A stretch of 64,000 bases of DNA, from positions 4,642,194 to 4,706,193 of the forward strand of contig NC_134773.1 in assembly GCF_050436995.1 (NCBI RefSeq). The letters run 5' to 3'. Below are positions 23,001-35,000 of the stretch, piece after piece; the stretch's first letter is position 1, and each line of letters begins with the position of its first letter. The DNA comes from Anticarsia gemmatalis. Lineage: Eukaryota; Arthropoda; Insecta; Lepidoptera; Erebidae. Both the position numbers and the translations under genes were made by a program. The notes beneath the pieces are model-generated. The model was not told the origin of the DNA, did no database searches, and saw only the letters and a program-made list of their open reading frames with translations.

Positions 23001-26000
23001 GAGCGGTAGCACTGTTCAGCGGAGCTGGTCCTCAGTTGGCAGGGACCCTGGACGCTATGACAAGGAGTCTGCACACTCCTCACCTGACTGTCGGACCTTA
23101 TGCCAATGACAACTGTAAGTGAGCCTGGTGTAAACGACAGCCTACCGAAAACGAAAAAAAATGACTTTAGACACGATTCTGGTGCTTATGGCGTTGAAAA
23201 TTTTCATCGGTTTTTTCTTGATTTTTCCGATTTTTTATGCGTTTTTTTTTATTTTTTCTGGTATTATTTCGTTAATACTACACAATGCAACATGAATATG
23301 AAAAAAAACACCGTCATATTACTGTTTTTCACAAAAAACAGCAATGGATTAAAACAACGTATAAATTCGCTATCAGCTGTTCGGCCAACGACACCGCGCC
23401 GGCGGCGGCCGGCCGCGACGGTCGACGTCACGCCGCTTACCTAACGCGCGCCACACAGACACGATTACGCACACAGCTGTCAACCTCACACTCACTAGTA
23501 TGCAGCGTTACTTAGTATTTGTTCTATGTTAAAAATGAAAATTACATAATTATCCCGCTCTCCGATAAAAGGTAAATTCATAAGATTTAAAATGTGTGAT
23601 ATCTTATTATTACACGTACAAATACATACAGAACAACAAAAAATCCTATTGATATTCTTTAGCGCTATAAAAATCTCTAATAAACAATTTAACATGTATT
23701 GTCGCTTTGTTCCATTTGTTCTTGCAAAATTCTATTCGATATTTACACGCTCATTCATACTTCATACAAGCGCGGTGCGACTCGAAAAGTAGATGGCCGT
23801 AGTGACGCGTGACGCCGCGACCGCGCGTGGATGTTACATAGATGGGATGCGGCAAAATGGATGCTAAGTAATTCTCCGGGGATTATGAATTATGATAAGT
23901 TAGTTTCTCTGATAAGAATATTAATGGATATTGATTGTTATCATTGTTATGTACCTACATTTTTTATGGTTTAATTAAATAAACGTTTCGTGTTTATTTT
24001 ATTTACTTTAAGCTGATTTTATGTTATAAATATCAAAGTTTTTTAAACTTACATCAATAATGTTTGTAATGTTATTTGGTATTTGAATAAAACTACAATG
24101 CAACCAGTAACAACTGTGACAAGTAAAAATAGTAATGCCACATCAATATTTTATTGAATCTAATCTCTCGCTGGGATCCTAACTCGTCGCTCGTCACCAA
24201 ATCGGCGGCGCGCGCGCGGACGGCGCGGAGGGAGCGGGTGGCGCGGGCGAGGGGCGGCGCGAGTGAGCGGAGAGGCGCCCGCGCCGGCGGCTCTCTTTGA
24301 TCGATAGTTCGAGCAATTCGCTCGCGGAAGACGGAAGCTCTTCACCGGTGTCGTTCGTTATGTCCTATTCGTCGTGTCGTGTGTGAACTGTTGTTTATTA
24401 TTACTTGTTATTGTTTCGGTTTTGAGTTGTTAGTGTTTTTATTGTTATTATTTTTGTTGTTATTGTTTTCGAAGTGCAGTTGTGTTCGTAAATAGGAAGA
24501 AATGTTGATGTGTTATGTATGGTGAAGCACGTGGAAGTGCACGGCGTGCTCTGCACCTGTACGTCCGGATCCAAAGGTACTCAAACTCTCGCCATACACC
24601 AGGTATTTGCGTGTTGATAGACATTGATAACAATTTGTTTTAGCACTTCCTTATTATTGGTTACGTTTTGCTATTATTGTTTGATTTCACGTAAGCCAAG
24701 TAGGTACCTACCTACTTACAATTTTACTATGAGCTATTGTAACATACGGGCCTACTTACGATACCATAAACGATACATAAGATTGTTATCTAATGATAGC
24801 GTTGCATACTAGTGAGCGCATAGACGTGGTGGTACGCGTATGTACCTACGACGCGTCGCGACATGTCGTCGCTCAGCGCGCCGCCGCCGCCAGAAGGCCG
24901 GGACTCCACCAAAGCGGAGACGAGACGAGCGGAGAGGAGATGTTTTTTAAACAACCAATAGAATTGAGTTATTGACACGTCTCCTCTCCGCTCAGCTTCA
25001 GTGGAGATCGCTGTGCGGAGATGTGTAATATTTGTATGTCGCGATGGAAGCGGAGATGTGAGCTGTGCGCGGACGACGCGCAGTGGAGACGAGAGATCAC
25101 ACATCTCCGCTTCGGTGGAGTCCCGCGAGCTGAAAAACATCTCTTCTCGCACAGCACACAGCACACCGCACACATCTCTGCTTTGGTGGAGTCCCGGCCT
25201 AAATCTCGTAGGCATGCGCGGAGATACATCGCGTTGTTCACTATACATTGAACGCTCAAAAATGACTAACTCGGGAACCAATCATTTCCGAGAAATATCG
25301 TTGGAGTAAATTTCGCGCATACAGTGTCACAAACTTACCAGTAAAGTTTTCGGTTAGCTGTCATTTACACCCTTTAACCGACTTTAGACAAAGGAGCTGG
25401 TCCTCAGTTGGCAGGGACCCTGGACGCTATGACAAGGAGTCTGCACACTCCTCACCTGACTGTCGGACCTTATGCTAATGACAACTGTAAGTGAGCTATC
25501 CCACTAAAAACATAAATGTAAAAATGAAAGCCATGTTCAGTACAAAACCTAAGCTTGGTTATGGGCTTTGCCACAAAAGGAATGGAGATTTAAGAGCCCT
25601 GCCTCACTGGGAAGCCATGGCGGCGTCGCTGGCTACGTATCCAAGCAGTTAGTTTTGAAATGTATGTCACCTAACTCACGTGGCGACGGTGTGGCAACGT
25701 GACATTGCTTGGATACATAGCCAGCAACGCCGCCATGGCGTCCTAGTGAGGCAGGGCTCTAAATAAGTGCCAAGTTCTGTACAGAATCCAAATATGCATT
25801 GATAGGAACAAAATAACATTATGAACAAGTATAAAACTCTATTTCTATGTTTTATTGGATACCTATAACAATTGCTGTTATTTAAAATGTGAACATTTTC
25901 TCATTTTCGTTCAAATTTTTTTTAATCCCTGTTAAAACAAGCCAAATCAAATACGGACTAGTGATGGTTTATTTTTGTCTTCGTTGCAGTGAACCACACG

Positions 26001-29000
26001 TTTACAGTGAACCTGTACCCAGCTAAGGAGCTGATCACGAAGGCGTTCTCCGACTTCATCAGCTACCTCAACTGGACCAGGATGGGGATTATTTACGAAG
26101 ATTATGGTTATGGTGAGTCACGTAGTCATTTATATGTTACTACACGTTTGTCTGTGTGGTTAACGTGGTCAGCTCGCCGCAATAACCGTAGCGCCGCGTG
26201 TGGTTCCAATCACACCCGGGACTAATATTTGTGTGATGAGCGCGAGTATTCGTGTGTCATCAGTTATCTGGTTACAGTACAATCTATGCTAAGTTTGTAA
26301 TCAGATGACCGTGTGTGAGTTGTACAAATATATTTGTTGTGCTTAACATATTGATGGACACTTTTTGAATCTTTTTCTTGATTTAGTCCGCCATATACCG
26401 AAACTGCATACCTAAATGATGTTAAGTACATTTCTTGAGGGTATGTAAAGTCCCCAACCCGCACTAGGCCAGTGTGGTGGACGCAAGGCCTGACCCCCTC
26501 TTTCGAGAAGAGACCTTTGCCTAGCAGTGGGACAGTCATGAACTAAAAAAATACATTTGAAATTGTATTATTTTATAATTTTTCCATATTTCAGGAGAAA
26601 TCAACATAATAGACATAGCGAAAGACGGCCGCGATATGTACGCAGTCAGATGCCATGACCCTAAGGAGTACAGACGTGCTCTAGCGCAGTTGAAGGCGCA
26701 GCAAGTGGAGCACATTATAGTGGACACCGACCCCAGGAGGATCAGACAGCTGGCGAGAGCGGTGAGTAGACCAGTAGACCAGTAGACTAGTAGACCAGTA
26801 GACTAGTAGACCAGTAGACTAGTAGACCAGTAGACTAGTAGACCAGTAGACTAGTAGACCAGTAGACTAGTAGGCCAGTAGACTAGTAGACCAGTAGACT
26901 AGTAGACCAGTAGACTAGTAGACCAGTAGACTAGTAGACCAGTAGACTAGTAGACCAGTAGACTAGTAGACCAGTAGATGAATAGACTAGTAGACCTTTC
27001 GGTCTACTTATAGGTAGACTGGTAGATAAGTAGTATAAGACTTGTTGACAAAAAGACTGGTACATGGAAAATCCGGTAGAAGGAATGAATAGTAGACTAG
27101 AAGGCGAACAGACTAGCTGCTGAATAATGCCTAGAATAAATAGGAATGGATAAGTCTGTACCTACTTCTTTCAATCTCTGCATCACCCTAAGGTAGACTA
27201 GCAGAAAATGCCTTTGGCATTAAGTCAGCCTATACACACCTATGTATGTATATGAAGATTAAAATAAATGAATACCGTTCATTATTCAATTGGATCAATC
27301 AAATTAACATTATTAGTGGGTTAAATTTATCTATTGTAGTAACAAAATTATTTTTATTTGTTTCAGATATTACAACTACAAATGAACAACGAAGACTACC
27401 ATTATATTTTTACTTCATTTGTAAGTATTTTTCAAATAATTTTACTTTTTTAGTTTTAAATGAACCTAGTGTCAAAGTTTTTAAGCGGGACCGACTTTTC
27501 ACGTGCTCTCCAAAGCACGGAGACCCTCAGTTCAAGTACTATACAGTCACCCATCTTTAGAATGACCGAGCCAAGGGTGTTGCTTGAACTCGTTGTTGTC
27601 AATTAAGATAACAGACAGTAAGTTACGTGTAAGGCCTTTCGGGCGGCTTGAACAACTTTGACACTAGGTTGACCACTAACCATACGATAATAAATCTATG
27701 TATAATTTTAGTAGTAACCTCGTTTTTGTACCAAGTACTTATACTGTTATTTAAAAGATAAATATTAACCCTCTTTTTCATAAAAATATATGAAGTTATG
27801 AAAGACTTATAAAGTCTTTCCTTAGCAAAATGAAAAAGAGAAAACATAGTGTAGTAGTTTTCTTTTACTAAAATAGGTTTATAGTGTGTTTATGAATAAG
27901 AGGGATACATTTTAGGGGATTGTTAAGCTCTCAATTTGGACTATATGTTATGTATTTTCATCAAAAACTGTTTTTAAGTGCCCATTTTCAGCAAGAAAGG
28001 AAGAGTATTTCAGTGTTAAAGAAGACTCTTTCGTGGCCGTGAGGCGGGACCCTAGCGAATTTAAAACGTAATCTAATCTTTCAAATTCGGTACGGTTCTT
28101 ACTCATTGTCATGAAATTACCACAGTAGACCGAGAAGACTGAAAAGACTGAAAAGACCGAAGTTTATAAGAAGAAATTTTTATTGGAAGATGATATAATT
28201 TAATTGTTATTGTATGATGTTATATTTGTGTTTTTTTATTATATGTGAAACAAAATTTTTAATATTTATTAGTTGTAGTATTTATAATGTGTTCCAAAGA
28301 CTTACAAACTTAAAAAATACATTGATTTAGTTTAGACTGCCTCCGTGGCGCAGTGGTATAGGTCGCCACGCCGCTACCATTGCGTCGGGTCTGGTTGTTC
28401 TTGTGTCCGTTGTTTGTATGTGTGTAAAAGTCCCCGCGACACAAGAGCAATTCTTTGTGCGGGAGTTGTCTTTAATAGAAAAGCCTAAGCCCTCCATAGT
28501 TAGACAGGAGACCCATGCCCACCAAAGGGGTAGTTATGGGTCAATGGGATAGCTATAGGTTTAAAGTTAATAATATGGTCTTCTACCATGGTCTTTCCAG
28601 GACATGGAACTCTTCGACCTGGAAGACTTCTACTACAACCGCGTGAACATGAGCGGCTGGAGGCTGGTGGATCGAGGCTCTGATAAAGTGAAGGAGTCCC
28701 TGCAGGTCATGGAGAAGTTCCATCCCATAGGAGCTTCTATACTAAGTGGAGGTCATATAAAGGTTAGTTGTTATTTATTAGTAATATGTTCATCGCTCGT
28801 CGGTCGTCGTTCATTATTCATCATTCATTCATCATTCATTCATCATTCATTCATCATTCATTCATCATTCATTCATCATTCATTCATCATTCATTCATCA
28901 TTCATTCATCATTCATTCATCATTCATTCATCATTCATTCATCATTCATTCATTCATTCATCATTCATTCATCATTCATTCATCATTCATTCATCATTCA

Positions 29001-32000
29001 TTCATCATTCATTCATCATTCATTCATCATTCATTCATCATTCATTCATCATTCATTCATCATTCATTCATGATTCATTAATCACTCATTCATCATTCAC
29101 TCATCATTCATTCATAATTCATTCATCATTCATTCATCACTCATTCATCACTCATTCATCATTCATTCATCATTCATTCATCATTCATTCATCACTCATT
29201 CATCATTCATTCATCATTCATTTATCATTCATTCATCATTCATTCGTCATACATTCATCATTCATTCATCATTCATTCATAATTAATTCGTCATTCATCA
29301 TTCATTCTTCATTCATTCATCATTCATTCATCATTCATTCATCACTCATTCATCACTCATTCATCATACATCATACATTTTGTCATACAGGACCGTTACT
29401 ATTTTAAAATAACCGAAGTTATATTTTCAAATATTTTCAGACGGAACCAGCTCTTCTATACGATGCGGTACAAGTGCTTTGCCAAGCGCTTGCGTTAACG
29501 GAGAACGTGCACTCAGGGAACGTGTCGTGCGAGCGAGAAATACCCTGGAGCCATGGGAAGTCGCTCTATGATAATATTAATACGGTGAGTTGATAAATTA
29601 TATTTATATGAAGTTCATTTTGTAGGTCTTTTTTATCCCATTACTGTCCGACTGCTGGGCAAGGGTCACCTCCCAAACGAGGGAGGGGTTAAGCCTTGAG
29701 TCCACCACGTTGGCCAAGTGTGGGCTGGGGACTTTGCATGCATTCAATATCGCTAATAAATGAGAAAGTCAAAAAAGCTACTGAAAAAAATTTCATGAAA
29801 TATTTTTAATGAAGTTAAGTTTTTGTGTAATAATATTTTTTACCGATTTGAGAGATTTCAAAATTGAGGATTAAAGTGCTGTCTGATTTTGATGAAAGAA
29901 TGCAAAGATATAGATAGGTAAAGACCTGCAAACATACTCTCGAGTAAACTGCTAAACAACTGAACTGGTATTGATAAAGTTTTGTTTTCACATAAACATA
30001 GGATATACATAACATTTAGGATCAAACAACGGCTATATTTTTCCTTAAATTCTAAAGCTAAAATAGGGCATTATAGTATAAATTTAATTTACCGTATTTT
30101 TTCCCACAGATCCAAGCGCACGGCCTAACAGGTCCAATAGAGTTCAAGAACGGGATCCGAACCAACTTCCACCTGCAGCTCATGAGGTTATCGGGCGGTG
30201 AGAAGGGCAGCACCGTGGTGTCGGGCACGTGGTCTCCCGCCGACGCGCTGGCCGTCACTGACGCCGCCGCCTACAGGAGGAACCCGCCGCCTAATGTGAC
30301 GCTTACTGTGGTTACTGTCGAGGTATGTGTGACTAATTGACTAATTAAAAACTCATTATTCATTGGCCAAATGACTAATTGACTAATGACTAATTGACTG
30401 ATGACTAATTGACAGATGACTAATGACTAATTGACTAATGACTTACTAACTAATGACTAAAAGACTAATGACTAATGACTAATGACTAATTGACTAATGT
30501 CTAATTGACTAATGACTAATTGACTAATGAGTAATTAGTCATTGACTAATTGTTTAATAAGGAATTGACTAATCGGCTCATTAGTCATTGACTAATTGAT
30601 CCCAAAGTTATTGACTAACAGATTAGTCATTATCCATTGACTAATAGACGTAGTATTGACAAAGGGACTAAAACTCACATGACTAAGAGCGTCAGTGGGT
30701 GTATACTGTATATGAGTTATCGGGGGGTGAGAAGGGCAGCACCGTGGTGTCGGGCACGTGGTCTCCCGCCGACGCGCTGGCCGTCACTGACGCTGCTGCC
30801 TACAGGAGGAACCCGCCACCCAATGTTACACTTACTGTTGTTACCGTTGAGGTATGTGTGACTAATTGACTAAATAGCACATTAGTAATTGACTAATTGA
30901 CTAGTGACTAATGACTAATTGACTAATGACTAATTGACTAATGACTAATTGACTAATGACTAATTGACTAATGACTAATTGACTAATTGACCTATGAGTT
31001 ACTAACGGACTCTACCTCATTACATGACTAAGAGCATCAGCAAGTGTAAATGATGAGGTTATCGGGGGGTGAGAAGGGTAGCACCGTGGTGTCGGGCACG
31101 TGGTCTCCCGCCGACGCGCTGGCCGTCACTGACGCCGCCGCCTACAGGAGGAACCCGCCGCCTACTGTGACTCTTACTGTTGTTACCGTTGAGGTATGTG
31201 TGACTAATTGACTAAATAGCACATTAGTAATTGACTAATTGACTAGTGACTAATGACTAATTGACTAATGACTAATTGACTAATGACTAATTGACTAATG
31301 ACTAATTGACTAATGACTAATTGACTAATGACTAATTGACTAATGACTAATTGACTAATGACTAATTGACTAATGACTAATTGACTAATGACTAATTGAC
31401 TAATGACTAGTTGACTAACGACTAATTGACTAACGACTAATTGACTAATGACTAATTGACTAACGACTAATTTATTAATGACTAATTGACGAAACACTAA
31501 TGGCTAATTGACTAATGACTAATTGACTAATTGACCTATGAGTTACTAACGGACTCTACCTCATTACATGACTAAGAGCATCAGCAAGTGTAAATGATGA
31601 GGTTATCGGGGGGTGAGAAGGGTAGCACCGTGGTGTCGGGCACGTGGTCTCCCGCCGACGCGCTGGCCGTCACTGACGCCGCCGCCTACAGGAGGAACCC
31701 GCCGCCTAATGTTACACTAACTGTAGTTACTGTCGAGGTACGTGACTAAGAGACTAGAGTGGTGACTCATTGACTAATTGTCGCATTGACTAATCGACCC
31801 ATTAGTCATTGACTAATCGACTCATTAGTTATTGACTCATTAGTCATTGACTAATTGACTCATTAGTCATTGACTAATCATTAATCATTGACTAATTGAC
31901 TCATTAGTCATTGACTAATTAACTCATTAGTCATTGACTAATTAACTCATTAATCATTGACTAATTGACTCATTAGTCATTGACTAATTAACTCATTAGT

Positions 32001-35000
32001 CATTGACTAATTAACTCATTAGTCATTGACTAATTGACTCATTAGTCAATTATTATTTATTAATTGACACGTAGACTCATAGATTCATTGACTTACAAAA
32101 TCACTGACTAATCTTACCAAGTGACTCAAACTCAATACATGACTAAAAAGCGTTAGTGGGTGTATATGATCAGGTTGTCGAGAGAGGGCAACACCTAATT
32201 AATTGTCTAAGTGACTAATTGACTAATGATAAATCGACCTGACCAATTAAAAAACTTGCAAATTGTGTAACTGATTGATAAAAACCGACTCATTAACAAG
32301 TCGTTAACTTTTGACTAAACCCGGTTTCTTAGTACATTTAGCGGTAGTTTATCTATTCAAAAGGTTTTTTTGTGTGTCTTTAAACGCTATTGTAAAGATA
32401 AACTACCGATAAATGTACCTCAGTAACCGGGGGTAAGTAAGTCATCAACTCACTGACTAACCGACTGACTAAACATATTTTTTTGTAATGTATAATAGAA
32501 TACGGGAATTAACGCGAACACGCATTTTACCTTAAAATGCCTAACGTTTCGGCGCAGGTTGCACTCGCCGAATTGTTAAAGGTTAAAGGTAAAATGCGTG
32601 TTCGCGTTAATTCCCGTATTCTATTATACATTAAACATGCAACGCGAGAGTTTAAAAGTTGTAATACTTTTTTCTTTACAGGAAAAGCCCTACGTAATGG
32701 TGAAAGAAGGTTGGAATCTCCAAGGCAACGCTCGTTTCGAAGGTTTCTGCATAGACCTCCTGGCGCGAGTGGCGGCGAGGGCCGGCTTCCATTACCGGCT
32801 TAGACTGGTGCCTGACAACATGTATGGAGCGAGAGACCCTGATACAGGGCAATGGAACGGCATTGTGAGGGAATTGATGGATAGGGTACGTTTGTTTGTA
32901 AATAAACTAGCTGACCCGCGCAACTTCGCTTGCGTCCAATAAGAGAGAATGGGTGAAATTTTTCCCCGTTTTTGTAACATTAATTACTGGTACTCTGCTC
33001 CTTTTGGTCGTAGCGTGATGATATTTAGCCTAAAGCCTTCCTCGATAAATAGGCAAATCGGACCAGAAGTTCCTGAGATTAGCGCGTTCAAACAAACAAA
33101 CAAACTCTTCAGTTTTATAATATTAGTATAGATATAATTGGACACACACGGTCATTTGATTACAAACTAAGCAGAGCTTGTACTGTAACCAGATAACTGA
33201 TAAACATACTTATATACTTGTAAATAAATACTTATATAGATACATTGATCCACAAATAGTTGTTTCACATACTGATTTTTTTTTTTCGCAAATTACTGTC
33301 CCACTGCAAGGGTTCCTCGTTTGCGAGGGTCTTCTTCCAATAGACGGAGAGGGGTTAGGCCTTGAGTCCACCACGTTGACCAAGTGCTGGTTGGGGACTT
33401 TGCATGCCCTCAATAAATGTATTAAACAAATTTTAGGTATGCAAGGTTTCCTCACGATGTTTTTCTTCACCGTTGGAACAAGTGATAATCATTTCTAATA
33501 CACACATCACTTGGAAAAGTCATTGGTGTGTTGCCTCCGGTTCGAACCGTCGACCACTTGCGTGGAAGCAGCTTAAACCACTCGGCTATTACTGCACAAA
33601 TTTATGATAATCTTATCAATTTCTAGAAAGCCGACATAGCAGTAGCATCGATGACAATCAACTACGCTCGGGAAGCCGTCATCGACTTCACCAAGCCGTT
33701 CATGAACCTCGGCATCGGGATACTGTTTAAGGTGAAATAAACATTAAAATAAAGATCTTTTAAAAGACAACTCCCGCTCTAAAAATTGCGCTTGTGTGCA
33801 ATTGTGTGTCGCAGGGACTTTTAAAAACATACAAACACAAATCAACAAATCGATCGGACAAATCGTGCAACCAGATCCAATATTAGTATCCACAAATAGT
33901 TGTTCCGCATGGGACTCGAACCTACGACCTCCCGAGAAATGGTAGCGGCGTGGCGACCTAAACCACTTTGCCAGAGTATCTTTAACCTGTTATTTGCGAA
34001 GGAGTAAGCAGAGCTGTATACATAATACGTTTAACCATTTTTATGCTCATAATCTTTGTAGCACTTTGCCTCACACAGAAATCTAATCAAAGGCCTCTCA
34101 ATCTACTGCCACTACAACACTATACCACAGAGAAAGTCTACAGTTTACATCGTTTATTTCCACAGGTGCCAACATCCCAGCCGACCCGTCTCTTCAGTTT
34201 CCTAAACCCTCTCGCGATAGAGATCTGGTTGTACGTGCTCGCCGCATACATACTGGTGTCTTTCACATTGTTCGTCATGGCCAGATTCTCGCCTTATGAG
34301 TGGTAAGTAATATCACACCTGGCATCACTTGACATCACTCAACATCATTTGACATCAATTGACGTCACTCGACATCATTTGACATCAACTTACATCACCT
34401 CACATCAATTTACATCACTTTTAATCATCTTCACATCAACTCATACATCATATCAACTTACATCACCTCACATCATGTTACATCACCTCACCTCACGTTT
34501 AATCATCTTAAATCATATCACATCAACTTACATCACATCAACTTACATCACCTCACATCACTTTACTCAAATGTATCATGACGTCATATAACTGTGATTA
34601 ACTGACTTCGAATAAAGGAGGAAGTTCTCAATTCATATTTTTCAGGTCCACAAGCACCCACATATGCGGCCACGAGACCAAACTGCTCACGAATCAGTTC
34701 AGTGTGTGCAACTCTTTCTGGTTCATCACTGGGACTTTTCTGAGGCAGGGATCCGGGTTGAATCCTAAGGTAAGACTATTTGTTACTTTACTAATAGTTT
34801 GTTTATGAACAGTGTGTATAAAAAATATAATTAATACCTATAATTGGACAACTCACACGTGGTCATTTGATTCCAATCTAAGCAGAGCTTGTACTGTAAC
34901 CAGATAACTGATAAACATACTCATATACTTGTAAATACATACTTATATAGCTACATTAACAAGCTCAGAACAGATACTCGTGCTCATCACACAAATATTT

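Noticed and set aside
24790..25309. Several overlapping ORFs on both strands, up to 163 codons
   Set aside because: They cover a GC-rich TIR element with internal repeats; no splice signals or family resemblance.
26766..26997. Possible CRISPR array
   Set aside because: Repeats are contiguous with no unique spacers, inside an insect intron.
28604..29407. 267-codon plus-strand ORF
   Set aside because: Real exon 7 of the receptor read through its donor into the CATCATTCATT array.
31243..31497. 84-codon SQLVI repeat ORF on the minus strand
   Set aside because: Translation of the TGACTAAT array.
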